Shown here in pieces: positions 44,689-54,310 of a DNA stretch of 64,000 nucleotides. The notes beneath the pieces were generated by a model, which saw nothing but the letters and a program-made list of their open reading frames with translations, was not told the DNA's origin and ran no database searches. The DNA comes from JBFWUM01 sp050247255 (lineage in GTDB: Bacteria > Acidobacteriota > Vicinamibacteria > Vicinamibacterales > UBA2999), in NCBI GenBank assembly GCA_050247255.1, contig JBFWUM010000020.1:1-64000 (forward strand). Reading direction: 5' to 3'. The position numbers and the translations under genes were made by a program. The stretch's first letter is position 1, and each line of letters opens with the position of its first letter.

Positions 44689-47112
44689 CTAGCGCACGGT
44701 CACCGCCGGGACCGGCACCGTTTCCACCGGCAGCGGCGCGCCGCCGGGGGCGCTTGCCGTGCCTGCCAGGTTCAGCGACGCCGGGCCGCCGCCCACGGCG
44801 TCGAACAGGATCGCGGCCAGCAGCCCCGTCCCGGCGACCCCCGTGGTATCACCCGTCCGGACGATGGCGATGTCGATGCGCCCGGTCGCGGCATCCACCT
44901 GCTGCGTGAAGGTCGCCATCACGCCGCCGGCGCGCATGAGGCTCCCCTCCTGCACCGCCCGCACGCGCAGCGCCGCCGGGTTGTAGGTCAGCGTCAGCGT
45001 CACCGCCGACAGCCGGGCCGCATTGGTCGCCGACACCGCAACCGTGTACGGACCGCCGCCGACGCGGAAGTCCGTTCCGGGAGGGGTGACCACGAACTGC
45101 GCGCCGCCGGTGACGGTTGGCGTGGCGGCCGGCGACGGCTCTGCCCCGCCCGCGGGCAGCGTGGTCGTCCCCGGAATCTGCGAGCTGCCAGGCGGTATGA
45201 CCGGGGCGCCGGATCCCGCCGGGGGCACCGACGGCGCCGGCGCCGCCACGGCTGGCGCTGCGGCCGCGCCCGGGGCAATGCCGGGAGCCGCACCAGGGGC
45301 CGCATCGGGCTGCGGGCCCGGTTCCACCGGCGCCGCGGGCGCGTCGGGCGGGGCGATGAGCGGCGGCGGACCGCCCAGGCTGATGTTGTTCTGCGTGCCG
45401 ATGAAGATCGGGCTGACATCGGCCATTGTCAGCTCCTGCGTCCGGACAATGCGCGGCGTGAGCAGCATGACGATGTCGGTCTGGTCGATCGAGCTGTCGG
45501 TGCTGCCGAACAGCTTGTTGAGCACCGGCAGGCGCATCAGGCCGGGGACGCCGCGCAGGTCGCGGCGATCGGTCTCGCGCAGCAGGCCGGCGAGCAGGTT
45601 CGACTCGCCGTCGCGCAGCCGCAGCCGCGTGACGACGCGGCGCGTGCCGAAGGACGGCAGGCTCTGGCCGGCGATGTTGATGTTCTGACCAAGCGTCGAG
45701 TTCTCGAGCGACAGATCCAGGATGATGTCGCCGTCGGGCGTCACCCGCGGCGTCATCTCCATGATCACGCCGATCGGCCGGTAGTTGAACGAGGTCAGCG
45801 GGTTGGTGTTCGCGCCGCCCTGCGCGATCGGCGTGAACACGGTCGCCGGCACCGGGATCTCGTCGCCGAGGTTCAGCGTGATCTTCTGCCCCTCCGCCCC
45901 GCGCAGCTGCGGCTTGGCGATGAGCCGCGTCTCGGAATCGGTTTCGAGGAAGTTGACGACCGCCTGCGGCACCGCCAGGTAGAAGTCGGCGGTGGAGATG
46001 CCGCGGGTGATGGTGTTGGCGTTGAACGGCTGGCCGACCAGGCCGCCATCGCCGCCGACGGCCGATTGCTCCGGCGAGAACGCCCCCGAGATCGCGAAGT
46101 CGCTCAGGTTGACACCGAGCGTGCGCGCGCGGTTGCGGTTGACCTCGAGGATCTGCACGTCGACGACGACTTCGGCGCGCGGGTTGTCGTTGGCCTCGAT
46201 CAGCCGCTCGATGATCGCCGCCACGTTCGAGCTCGCCCGCACGACGATCGTGTTGGCGGTCTTGTTGGCGGTGATCTGCGGCTGGATCGCCATGTTCGGC
46301 ACGCGGATGACCGTGTTGATCATCTGCGCCAGCTCGGTGGCGTCGGCGTGGGCGATGAAGAAGGTGCGGATCACCTGCTCTTCGTAGCGCTGCCGGTTGG
46401 GCGTGGTGTCCGGGATCACCATGATCGTCCGTTCGTTCACCACCTTGTAGAACAGCTGGTTGGCCGAGAGGATCTGGTTGAGCGCCTGCTCGAGCGTGAC
46501 GTTGTCGAGCTCGAGCGTCACCGGCCGGTCGTTGTAGGTGCTCTCGTAGGTGATGTTGATGCCGGTCGCCGCGCCGATGGCATTCAGCGCGTCGCGCGTG
46601 CTCGAGTTGGTGAAGCGAATCCCGGGGACGATTTCGTTGGCGCCGATCAGCACCGGCTGCTGCGACTGCCGCGCCGCCTGGGCGCGCAGCTGGGCAAGGT
46701 TCGATGGCGCCTGCGCCGCCTCCGCCGCGTCGCGAATGCGGCGTTCCATTTCCAGGAGCTTGGCCGAGATCTGGCGGTTCGGCGGATCGTACTCGCTGGC
46801 GCGGCGATACTCGCGCAGTGCCGCCTCCAGGTCGCCGCGCGCTTCGAGCACGCGCGCCTGATCGAGGTGGACGCGCGAGGCGTTGAGCATGGCGCGCTCG
46901 AGCGCGATCTGGTAGTCGGCGCGGCCGGGATCACGCTGCAGCGCCTGGCGGTAGTAGGACACGGCCGAATCCCAGTCGCCGGCGCGGGCCGCGCTCTCGC
47001 CGCGCCCGAACGCCCGCCCGGCGGCGCACCCCGCGAGCAGGGCGGCCAGCAGCAGCACCGGCACGACACGCAGCCAGGCAGCACGACGCGAGCGGTTCTC
47101 TGGAGTCATCAT
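44689..47112 (-). CDS. gspD: Secretin (GspD/PilQ type) with TPR and C-terminal cohesin-like domain
   Basis: 807 residues, outer-membrane pore. Lipoprotein signal (lipobox LLAGC, Cys about residue 29), TPR-like region about 35-130, STN/N0 about 150-230, N-domains about 240-340 (RTFFIAHADATELAQMINTVI), secretin core about 340-570 with VTPRVTPDGDIILDLSLENS and DIVMLLTPRIVRTQEL. After a long Pro/Ala/Gly linker (about 585-680) comes a cohesin-like beta sandwich at about 690-800 (PYTVAVSATNAARLSAVTLTL, VMATFTQQVDAATGRIDIAI). It overlaps the PilP-like gene by four bases. Confidence 0.92.
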   Translation of the reverse strand: MMTPENRSRRAAWLRVVPVLLLAALLAGCAAGRAFGRGESAARAGDWDSAVSYYRQALQRDPGRADYQIALERAMLNASRVHLDQARVLEARGDLEAALREYRRASEYDPPNRQISAKLLEMERRIRDAAEAAQAPSNLAQLRAQAARQSQQPVLIGANEIVPGIRFTNSSTRDALNAIGAATGINITYESTYNDRPVTLELDNVTLEQALNQILSANQLFYKVVNERTIMVIPDTTPNRQRYEEQVIRTFFIAHADATELAQMINTVIRVPNMAIQPQITANKTANTIVVRASSNVAAIIERLIEANDNPRAEVVVDVQILEVNRNRARTLGVNLSDFAISGAFSPEQSAVGGDGGLVGQPFNANTITRGISTADFYLAVPQAVVNFLETDSETRLIAKPQLRGAEGQKITLNLGDEIPVPATVFTPIAQGGANTNPLTSFNYRPIGVIMEMTPRVTPDGDIILDLSLENSTLGQNINIAGQSLPSFGTRRVVTRLRLRDGESNLLAGLLRETDRRDLRGVPGLMRLPVLNKLFGSTDSSIDQTDIVMLLTPRIVRTQELTMADVSPIFIGTQNNISLGGPPPLIAPPDAPAAPVEPGPQPDAAPGAAPGIAPGAAAAPAVAAPAPSVPPAGSGAPVIPPGSSQIPGTTTLPAGGAEPSPAATPTVTGGAQFVVTPPGTDFRVGGGPYTVAVSATNAARLSAVTLTLTYNPAALRVRAVQEGSLMRAGGVMATFTQQVDAATGRIDIAIVRTGDTTGVAGTGLLAAILFDAVGGGPASLNLAGTASAPGGAPLPVETVPVPAVTVR

Positions 47113-47666
47113 TGTCCCGATAGTCGAATCGTCTGCCGGCCCCGCCCGTCGGCGTACGCCACCTCGGCCGATTCCGTCCCGATCTTCAGCACCCGGTAGC
47201 GGCCCTCGATGATATCGCCTTCCTTTCCGTAGAAGACGTTGCCGCGGCTGTCGCTGAGGATGGCGACCGTGCCGATCCTCGTGGGCGCCTCCAGTACGCC
47301 GATGAACTTCAGCGGTATCGGCGGCGGCGGTGGTGGCCCTGCCGGCGCGACCGTGGCGGCGGCCTGCGGCCGCGGCTCGGGAGCCGGGCGCGCCGCCTGC
47401 CGCTCGGGCGCCTGGCGGCCGCCAAACCGGAACGGGTTGCGCTCCGCCGGGCCCAGATCGTCGCGATCGCCCGTCAGCGCTTCGAGGCGTACGTCCGCCA
47501 CCGGCGGTTCAGCGGCCGGCGCGGCCGCGGCGGGGGTTGCAGGGTTGGACGCCGCCGGCGCCGCGCCGGCCGGGGGCTGCGGTTCGCGCCTGAGGTACAG
47601 CAGCGCCGCCAGCGCGAGCACCAGGATCCCGAGCAGCGCCGCCTGGCGGCGCGCCGCCGCCGTCAT
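47109..47666 (-). CDS. PilP/GspC-like periplasmic linker protein
   Basis: 185 residues. An N-terminal membrane helix (ALLGILVLALAALLYL), a Pro/Ala-rich stretch with RNPFRFG, then a small beta domain (PLKFIGVLEAPTRIGTVAIL, VFYGKEGDIIEGRYRVLKI) of the PilP/GspC homology-region type that bridges the inner-membrane platform and the secretin. Position between pilO and the secretin supports this. Confidence 0.82.
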   Translation of the reverse strand: MTAAARRQAALLGILVLALAALLYLRREPQPPAGAAPAASNPATPAAAAPAAEPPVADVRLEALTGDRDDLGPAERNPFRFGGRQAPERQAARPAPEPRPQAAATVAPAGPPPPPPIPLKFIGVLEAPTRIGTVAILSDSRGNVFYGKEGDIIEGRYRVLKIGTESAEVAYADGRGRQTIRLSGQ

Positions 47667-48244
47667 GGCGCCTCGTCCCGGAAGTAGGTGGCGAGCTGCA
47701 GCGTCACCACCAGCGCCCCGGCGTTGGCATCCTCCTCCGCCAGCGAGACGTTTTCGACGACCACGAACTCGGGGGCGGTCTCGAGTTCGTAGATGAAGGT
47801 GCGCATGTCGTCGTAACTGCCCGAGAGGATCATCTCGGTGCGCAGGCTCGACAGCGTGCTGTCGCGGTCCTCGACGCGTTCGAACTGCCAGCGCTGAAAC
47901 TGCAGGCCCGACTGGCGCGCCAGCTGCAGCAGGCGCAGGTGGATCAGCCGCCGCGCGCTGGAGACGTCCGCCGGCAGCACGTCCTGGTAGAACGTCGCCA
48001 GCTCCGTGGAGGCGCGGTCCTTGCCCGTCAACGTGCCGGTGGCGAGCGCGTGCTCGGCCCGCGCCGCCGCCAGCCCCTGCTCCGCCGCCTCGTCACGCTG
48101 CTGGCTGTTGGCGACGCGCTGGCTGAGCGGGTAGACGACGAACGCGTACACCGCGATGTTGGCGAGGATCAGCACCGCCAGCGCGCTGAACACGCGCCGA
48201 TGCTCGGCGACGACACGGCGCAGCATCGGCGCCCCGCCGATCAC
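47663..48244 (-). CDS. pilO: Type IV pilus/T2SS assembly protein PilO-like
   Basis: 193 residues. One membrane helix near 19-38 (VFSALAVLILANIAVYAFVV), coiled coil about 40-90, and a ferredoxin-like periplasmic domain (FEYELETAPEFVVVENVSL-type pattern with ILSGSYDDMRTFIYELE). Pairs with PilN. Overlaps both neighbours by four bases. Confidence 0.87.
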   Translation of the reverse strand: MIGGAPMLRRVVAEHRRVFSALAVLILANIAVYAFVVYPLSQRVANSQQRDEAAEQGLAAARAEHALATGTLTGKDRASTELATFYQDVLPADVSSARRLIHLRLLQLARQSGLQFQRWQFERVEDRDSTLSSLRTEMILSGSYDDMRTFIYELETAPEFVVVENVSLAEEDANAGALVVTLQLATYFRDEAP

Positions 48245-48804
48245 GGCGCCTCCGCCGGCACGTAAATGCCTTGCAGGGTGGCTTCGAGCAGCCCGTCATC
48301 GGTCCGCGCTTCCTCGAGCGGCAGGACGTCGCGGAAGTTGCCCCGCTCCTCGAGCGCCTCGATGAAGGCATCCAGGTCCTCGGGGCGGCGCGCTTCGATT
48401 GCTACCGCCACGCGGAAGATGCCGTTGTCGTCGAGCTGCGGCTGCACGTCGGTGATGCGCACGTCGGGTGGCAGCGTCCGCTCGAACTGCGCGAACAGCG
48501 CCGTCCACGAGAACGCCCGCCGGTCGATGATGCCGTTCGCTTCGCGCGCGGCCGCGGTGACGACGTCGAGCTCGCGCGGGTTGATCTGCCCGCGCACCGA
48601 CGCCGCCTCGGCCCGCAGCCGCTCGGCTTCGCGCTCCGCGTCCTCGGCGCGCGATCCGAGCGCCTGCTGCGCCAGGGCGAGCTGGACGATGCGGACACCG
48701 TTGAACACCGACAGCGCCAGCACGGTGATGGCGAGCAGCCAGATGACGGCCTGCACCGCCCGGACGTTGTAGAACGGGCGCGTCGAGAGGTTCGTGCGCA
48801 GCAT
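48241..48804 (-). CDS. pilN: Type IV pilus/T2SS assembly protein PilN-like
   Basis: 187 residues. The N-terminus MLRTNLSTRPFYN is the PilN tail that inserts into PilM; membrane helix about 19-38 (AVIWLLAITVLALSVFNGV), coiled coil about 45-80, and a periplasmic domain. It shares one base with the end of pilM. Confidence 0.88.
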   Translation of the reverse strand: MLRTNLSTRPFYNVRAVQAVIWLLAITVLALSVFNGVRIVQLALAQQALGSRAEDAEREAERLRAEAASVRGQINPRELDVVTAAAREANGIIDRRAFSWTALFAQFERTLPPDVRITDVQPQLDDNGIFRVAVAIEARRPEDLDAFIEALEERGNFRDVLPLEEARTDDGLLEATLQGIYVPAEAP

Positions 48805-49772
48805 CAGGCCGCTGCCTCCGCGCGCGTCCGCATCAGCACGCCGAGCAGCGGCGTCAGGATGTCCGCCAGGTCGGGACTGCTGGTGATGCGATCCGCAATC
48901 GGCACGATGCGGGTGGGATCGATCGGCTCGACCGCGACCTGCAGCCGCTCCTCGAGCCGGCGCCGTGTCATGTCCACGGCGCTCGCGGTGTGTCCGCCGC
49001 CGCCGAGCAGCACGCGCGAGAAGCCGCCGCCGGCCAGCCGGTCCTCGTAGTACATCGCGGTCTGGTGGACGATGTCGGCGAGGGAGTCCTCCTCCCCTTC
49101 GGGGCGGCTGCGGAAGAACAGCACGTCGGCGCCACGCAGGATCACCAGCGAGGTGTACGCCGGACGCATGTGCACCAGCATCCAGTCGCCAGCAGGAATG
49201 GCGGCCCCGGCCAGGAACAGGTTGATCGCGCTGAGCGTCGCCAGATCGACGAGGCCGGCATACAGCCCGGCCCCTTCACAGACAGCCTCGTATTCCTCAA
49301 TGACCGGCCGGCGCGCCGAGACGACCACGAATTCCTGGCTGCCGTCGGCGGCGCGGGCGCCGTGCGAGTAGGTGACGCACGCTTCTTCGATCGGAAAGGG
49401 CGCGCTCTTCTTGACCTGCCAGCGAATCAGCTGGTCGAGGTCCTCGCGGCGCGCCGGCACCTGGTCGAACTTGACCAGCGAGACGCGGGCGGCCGCATCA
49501 GGGATGACCAGCGCCACGCGCGACGGCGATCGGCCCAGCTGCCCCACGGCGCGGCTGACGGCATTCCGCACCGCCTCGCGATCGACGATGTTATGTGCGG
49601 TCAGAGACGGGACGACGGCCCCGGGCGCGAGCGGCTCGACGGCGTACGACTGCACCACCGCGGCGCCGCCACGCGTGCCGATCACGGCCGCCGAGACGCG
49701 TTCGCCCGTAATCTCGACGGCGGCGTCCGGCGGCGGACTGGCCAGCCAGCGCGCTAACAGACCCTGACTCAT
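48804..49772 (-). CDS. pilM: PilM/GspL-like actin-fold protein
   Basis: 322 residues, cytoplasmic, actin-like fold: GTRGGAAVVQSYAVEPL, VALVIPDAAARVSLVKFDQVP, LIRWQVKKSAPFPIEEA (a clear PilM signature), and VLLGGGGHTASAVD as the second phosphate-binding loop. It couples the ATPase ring to PilN/PilO. It overlaps gspE by four bases. Confidence 0.9.
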   Translation of the reverse strand: MSQGLLARWLASPPPDAAVEITGERVSAAVIGTRGGAAVVQSYAVEPLAPGAVVPSLTAHNIVDREAVRNAVSRAVGQLGRSPSRVALVIPDAAARVSLVKFDQVPARREDLDQLIRWQVKKSAPFPIEEACVTYSHGARAADGSQEFVVVSARRPVIEEYEAVCEGAGLYAGLVDLATLSAINLFLAGAAIPAGDWMLVHMRPAYTSLVILRGADVLFFRSRPEGEEDSLADIVHQTAMYYEDRLAGGGFSRVLLGGGGHTASAVDMTRRRLEERLQVAVEPIDPTRIVPIADRITSSPDLADILTPLLGVLMRTRAEAAA

Positions 49773-51394
49773 TCGACGAAGGTCACCTTGTTGATCTCGC
49801 GCAGCGTCGTCTGCCCCTGCAGCACGCGCTCGACGGCCGATTCGCGGAGGAAGCGCATACCCTCTTCCTGCGCCGCCTTCTTGAGCTCCGACGCGGGACG
49901 CCGGGCGAGGATCATCTCACGGATGCGATCCGAGAGGTCGAGCAGCTCGCAGATGGCGGTCCGCCCCTTGAACCCGGTGCCGCCGCACTCGATGCAGCCG
50001 GCCCCCTCGTAGAACTGATGGATGCGCGCCAGCGCCGGGTCGAGCGCCGACTCCTCGAGCAGCGTCGGATCGATCCGGACCGCGTGCTTGCAGTGCACGC
50101 AGATCAACCGGACGAGCCGCTGCGCCAGCACGCAGTTCAGCGCCGACACGAACTGGTACGGCTCGACGCCCATGTTCAGGAAGCGGCCGAGCACGTCGAA
50201 GACATTGTTGGCGTGGACGGTCGTGAACACCAGGTGGCCGGTGAGCGCCGACTGGATGGCGATCTGCGCCGTTTCCGGGTCGCGGATCTCGCCGACCATG
50301 ATCTTGTCGGGGTCGTGGCGCAGGATCGAGCGCAGCCCGCGGGCGAACGTCAGCCCCTTCTTTTCGTTGATCGGGATCTGGGTGATGCCGCGCAGCTGGT
50401 ACTCGACCGGGTCCTCGATCGTGATGATCTTGTCCTCGACCGTCTTGATCTCGGACAGCGCCGCGTAGAGCGTGGTCGTCTTGCCCGACCCGGTCGGCCC
50501 GGTGACCAGCACCATGCCGTACGGCTCGCGGATGTACTTGCGGAACCGCCGTAGCTCCTGCTCGGGAAAGCCGACCACGTCGAGGCTCAGCTCGGTGAAC
50601 TGCTCGCTGATCGACTCCTTGTCGAGGATGCGGATGACCGCGTCCTCGCCGTGCACGCTCGGCATGATCGACACGCGGAAGTCGATCGTCTTGCCCGGCA
50701 TCCGGACCTTGAATCGGCCGTCCTGCGGCACCCGCTTCTCGGCGATGTCCAGCTCGGCCATCACCTTGATGCGCGAGATGATCGGGCTGTGGAACTGCCG
50801 GGCAATCGGACGCATCGCCGGCTGGAGCACGCCGTCGATGCGGTACTTCACGTGCACCGCATCGTCGCCGGTCTCGATGTGGATGTCGGAGGCGCGCCGC
50901 TGGATGGCCGTGTAGATGGTCGAGTCGACGAGGCGGATGACCGGGCTGATGTCGCTCGTCAACCGCTCGACGGTGAGGCTGTCCTCGGCCGCCTCCTCGT
51001 CCTTGAGCACCTGCAGCTCGAACCCCTCGGTGGCGTCCTCGAGCACGCGCTGCGAGCTCTCGCTCTTCTTCAGGATCGACTGGATGGCCGAGGGCGCGCC
51101 GACCGTCACCTTGATCGGCGTACTCAGCAGCACCCCGAGCTCGTCGATCATCGGCAGGTCGGTCGGATCGGAGACGACGATGACGAGAGCCTTGCCGTCG
51201 CGCTTCCACGGGACGAACCCGTAGCGCAGCATCAGGTCGGCCGGGATCGAGCGGAACAGCTCCTGGTCGATGCGGAACTCGTCCATGTCGACGAACTCCA
51301 GCCGGTAGCGCTCCGCCAGCTTGCGCGCGCGCGCGACTTCCGCCGAGTAGTCCTCGGGCGTCTGGACGAGGCTGGCGTGATCGGCTGATGACAT
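49769..51394 (-). CDS. gspE: Type II secretion/type IV pilus assembly ATPase GspE/PilB
   Basis: 541 residues. N1 domain to about 150; ATPase domain with Walker A GPTGSGKTTTLYAAL near 297, Asp box TIEDPVEYQL, Walker B VGEIRDPETA and His box VFTTVHANN. Tetracysteine zinc motif between them and the C-terminus: CVHCKH and CIECGGTGFKGR. Powers pseudopilus assembly. No retraction ATPase (PilT) is in the locus, favouring secretion over twitching pili. Confidence 0.95.
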   Translation of the reverse strand: MSSADHASLVQTPEDYSAEVARARKLAERYRLEFVDMDEFRIDQELFRSIPADLMLRYGFVPWKRDGKALVIVVSDPTDLPMIDELGVLLSTPIKVTVGAPSAIQSILKKSESSQRVLEDATEGFELQVLKDEEAAEDSLTVERLTSDISPVIRLVDSTIYTAIQRRASDIHIETGDDAVHVKYRIDGVLQPAMRPIARQFHSPIISRIKVMAELDIAEKRVPQDGRFKVRMPGKTIDFRVSIMPSVHGEDAVIRILDKESISEQFTELSLDVVGFPEQELRRFRKYIREPYGMVLVTGPTGSGKTTTLYAALSEIKTVEDKIITIEDPVEYQLRGITQIPINEKKGLTFARGLRSILRHDPDKIMVGEIRDPETAQIAIQSALTGHLVFTTVHANNVFDVLGRFLNMGVEPYQFVSALNCVLAQRLVRLICVHCKHAVRIDPTLLEESALDPALARIHQFYEGAGCIECGGTGFKGRTAICELLDLSDRIREMILARRPASELKKAAQEEGMRFLRESAVERVLQGQTTLREINKVTFVE

Positions 51395-51404
51395 CGAAAA
51401 GCTC

Positions 51405-52616
51405 CTAGACTCCCACCACCGAGCTCAGCTCGAACAACGGCATGTAGAGCGCCAACACGACGAGCGCGATGATCGCGCCCATGACCACCAGGATCACCGG
51501 CTCGACGAGCGTGATGAAGCGCGAGACCTCGGTATCGATCTCTTCGTCGTAGAAGTCGGCCAGGCTGTTCAGCATTTCCTGCAGCGCGCCGGTCGACTCG
51601 CCGACCTCCACCATCTTCACCGCGACGTCGGGAAAGACGCCGCTCGTCCGCAGGGCCGCCGCCAGTCCCTGCCCTTCGCGGACGCGGACGGTGACCTGCT
51701 CGAGTTCCCTCGCCAGGTATCGGTTACTCATCGAGCGCACGCCAATCTGGAGGGCTTCCACCAGCGGAATGCCGCCGCCGAGCAGCGTGGCCAGCGTGCG
51801 GGCCAGCTGGGATGTGACGAACTTGCGCACCGTTTCACCGGCCCACGGCAGCTGGAGCAGCAGCCGATCGAAGCGGGCCCGCTGCCCCGGCTGGCGCAGC
51901 CAGGCGGTCAGGGCGATGCCGCCGCCGACGGCCAGCGCGAGCGCCAGCCAGAGGTTCGACACCAGCAGGTTCGAGAAGCCGACGACGACGCGCGTCGAGA
52001 ACGGCAGCTCACGGCCGAAGTTGCCGTAGAAATCGGAGAACGCCGGCACCACGCGCAGCACGATGATGCCGACCAGGCCGATCATCATCGCCACCAGGAT
52101 CGCCGGGTAGATCAGCGCCGAGATCGTGCGGCGCTTCACGGCGCCGATCACCTTCTCGTAGGCGACATAGCGCCGCAGCACGTCGTCCAGGTTGCCGGCG
52201 CGCTCGCCGGCGACGAGCGAGGCGGCGTAGATCGGCGGAAACAGGTCCGGGTGCTCCCCGAACGCATCCGACAGCGCCGTGCCGGCCTTCACCTTGTCGT
52301 GGACCCCGTCGAGCACCGCCTTGAAGGTCACGTTCGTGACCCGCTGCCGCAGGATGTCCAGCGACTGGACCAGCGGCATGCCGGCCTTCAGCAGCGTCGC
52401 CAGCTCCTGGTTGAAGACGAGGAACTCCCGGGACGCAATCTTGCGGCGCCGCGGCGTGCCGACGGCGAGGCCGCGCACCCCGCCCCGCCGCTGGAGCGAC
52501 AGGACGAAGAGCCCTTTCTCCTCGAGTTCGTGGCGCAGCCGCTCCTCGCTGTCGGCGACGTAGACGTCCTCGATGATCTCGCCCCGGGCGGTGGCGAGCC
52601 TACAGCGAAATTCCAT
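51405..52616 (-). CDS. gspF: Type II secretion inner-membrane platform protein GspF/PilC
   Basis: 403 residues. Two GspF domains: about 70-193 (FNQELATLLKAGMPLVQSLDIL, PPIYAASLVAGERAGNLDDVL) and about 273-396 (TSQLARTLATLLGGGIPLVEAL, VAVKMVEVGESTGALQEML), with membrane helices near 170-190, 220-240 and 375-397. First gene of the operon, preceded by a good promoter. Confidence 0.95.
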   Translation of the reverse strand: MEFRCRLATARGEIIEDVYVADSEERLRHELEEKGLFVLSLQRRGGVRGLAVGTPRRRKIASREFLVFNQELATLLKAGMPLVQSLDILRQRVTNVTFKAVLDGVHDKVKAGTALSDAFGEHPDLFPPIYAASLVAGERAGNLDDVLRRYVAYEKVIGAVKRRTISALIYPAILVAMMIGLVGIIVLRVVPAFSDFYGNFGRELPFSTRVVVGFSNLLVSNLWLALALAVGGGIALTAWLRQPGQRARFDRLLLQLPWAGETVRKFVTSQLARTLATLLGGGIPLVEALQIGVRSMSNRYLARELEQVTVRVREGQGLAAALRTSGVFPDVAVKMVEVGESTGALQEMLNSLADFYDEEIDTEVSRFITLVEPVILVVMGAIIALVVLALYMPLFELSSVVGV

Positions 52617-52653
52617 CGTAACGATCTGAGCGGCAGGGCATTACGGTTCGGTC

Positions 52654-52681
52654 ATTATAGGACACGAGCGTCCTCTGGCAT
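52654..52681 (-). promoter_or_regulatory. Promoter of the gspF-led secretion operon
   Basis: Minus strand: -10 TATAAT (52659-52654), 16-base spacer, -35-like ATGCCA (52681-52676). The predicted start near 52647 gives a leader of about 30 bases. Confidence 0.55.
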
Positions 52682-52723
52682 TAGACCGAGCGGGGCCGGT
52701 AAAGGCCGGTCCTTTCGCCGGAC

Positions 52724-53374
52724 CTATGTCTGATTCAGGATGCGGAGGATCCGCGTGACGTAGTTCTGCGTCTCGCGGAACGGAGGGATGCCGCCGAAAC
52801 GGTTGACCGCCCCTTCGCCGGCGTTATACGCAGCCAGCGCGAGCGCCACGTCGGAATAGCGCGACAGCAGCATCTTCAGGTGCCGCACCCCGGCGTCGAC
52901 GTTGACCTTGGGGTCGAACAGGTCGAGGGCGCCGTACTGCCGGCCGGTGGCCGGCATGATCTGCATCAGCCCGCGGGCGCCGGCCGATGACACCGCGCGG
53001 CTGTGATAGGCCGACTCCACCTGGATGAGCGCGTGGACCAGCTTCGGATCGACCCCGTGCCTCTTCGAAGACGACTCGATCAGCTCGCGATACTGCGACG
53101 GCACTGCCGGCGCTTCGCGCAGCGACCGCGCGAACGGCAACTGTTCGAGGATCTCGTCGGGGTACTCGATCTCGTCGGGTTCGACTTTCGAGATGACGAT
53201 GGGGTCGACTTCGATGGTGCCGCCGCTGCGCAGGAAGAGGACGAGCCGATCGCCCTGCTGCCGGACCGCCTTCACCGACAGGGCGCGTCCTGACGGGAAA
53301 TAGACCAGCTCCGCGGCCGCCGGAATGGCCGTGGCGCACAGAACGACTACGCCAAGGAGGAGGCCCCTGAGCAT
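52724..53374 (-). CDS. Lytic murein transglycosylase, SLT family
   Basis: 216 residues. Signal peptide (LLLGVVVLCATAIPAAA), a small N-terminal beta region (LVYFPSGRALSVKAVRQQGD), then a goose-lysozyme-like SLT domain from about 100: catalytic Glu in LIQVESAYHSRAVSSAGARG, LMQIMPATG, and AYNAGEGAVNRFGGIPP. It cuts peptidoglycan glycan strands, plausibly to make room for the adjacent secretion machine; such enzymes are common next to T2SS/T4P loci. Confidence 0.9.
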   Translation of the reverse strand: MLRGLLLGVVVLCATAIPAAAELVYFPSGRALSVKAVRQQGDRLVLFLRSGGTIEVDPIVISKVEPDEIEYPDEILEQLPFARSLREAPAVPSQYRELIESSSKRHGVDPKLVHALIQVESAYHSRAVSSAGARGLMQIMPATGRQYGALDLFDPKVNVDAGVRHLKMLLSRYSDVALALAAYNAGEGAVNRFGGIPPFRETQNYVTRILRILNQT

Positions 53375-53393
53375 CCGCTCAGTATTGTAAGGC

Positions 53394-54263
53394 CTAGGTC
53401 GGTTCGACGTACGCCTTGAAGACCCGGACCCCCAGCTCCCGCCGGTCGGAGCTGTTCAGCTCCGGCATGTCGGCCGGGATGAACGTCCGGGCGACGCTGA
53501 CGGTCACTTCGGCGGCGTCCACGTCCCCCAGCTGTTCGGGGGTCAGGGCAATCCTGCGCAGGACGCGTGGCCCCGGGGCTACCTCGAAACTGTCGAGGAC
53601 CTGGTCGCCGATGCGCACCTCCACCTGTTGCGCTCCGATGGCCGCAACCGGCTGATCGAGCTCCAGGTACAGGGTGGCGGCCCGCTTCGGGTTGCGGAAG
53701 GCCAGGACCCCGGCCTTCATCGCCCACTGCCACTCGGTCCCGGTCCCCTCCGCCGCAACCTCCACCGGCTGCCAGCCGTCGCGGAAAACGACGACCAGGT
53801 TCTCGCTCTGCGTGACCATGTTGAAGGTCGCCACGTCGTACTCGCGCAGCCCGCGCGTCGGCGCGTCCATGACGATGCGCTCGCCCGTCTCCGGCGAGTG
53901 CAGGCCGACCTGCACGGTCGCCTCGCCGATGTACGGGAACTTGGGGATGAAGAGCGTGCGCGTGTACTCGACGGTCTGGCCGCCGCGCCAGTCCGTGGTC
54001 GGCACCGGCGGATCGTGATCGTCGGTCCACATCACCTCGCGGTCGGCATCGAGGAAGTGGACGAACACGCGGTAGTTCTCGCCGAAGCTGGCGCCGTCGG
54101 CGACGACGAACCGGTAAGTCATGTCGACCGGGCTGCCGATCGGCGCCGTCTGCCGCGAGAGCGTGACCGTGGGAGTGACCATCGGCGCCACGGTCTCGTC
54201 GCCGCCGCCGCAGGCGGCGAGGAAAACGAGCAGCAGCGGAAAAGCCCGGCGAACGGCGCGCAT
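53394..54263 (-). CDS. Hypothetical lipoprotein, beta-rich
   Basis: 289 residues. Lipobox LAAC at about residue 18 followed by GGGDE, so probably sorted to the outer membrane. The first half looks like an Ig-type sandwich (VTLSRQTAPIGSPVDMTYRF, YRVFVHFLDADREVMWTDDH), as in proteins that bind or sense polysaccharide; the second half repeats a beta pattern (LYLELDQPVAAIGAQQVEV). I do not recognise a named family. Its start is 47 bases from the divergent BMC shell gene. Confidence 0.7.
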   Translation of the reverse strand: MRAVRRAFPLLLVFLAACGGGDETVAPMVTPTVTLSRQTAPIGSPVDMTYRFVVADGASFGENYRVFVHFLDADREVMWTDDHDPPVPTTDWRGGQTVEYTRTLFIPKFPYIGEATVQVGLHSPETGERIVMDAPTRGLREYDVATFNMVTQSENLVVVFRDGWQPVEVAAEGTGTEWQWAMKAGVLAFRNPKRAATLYLELDQPVAAIGAQQVEVRIGDQVLDSFEVAPGPRVLRRIALTPEQLGDVDAAEVTVSVARTFIPADMPELNSSDRRELGVRVFKAYVEPT

Positions 54264-54310
54264 CGAAGTGGAATGATACCGGAAAACTTGCTACAGTCCT
54301 GCACACCCAC

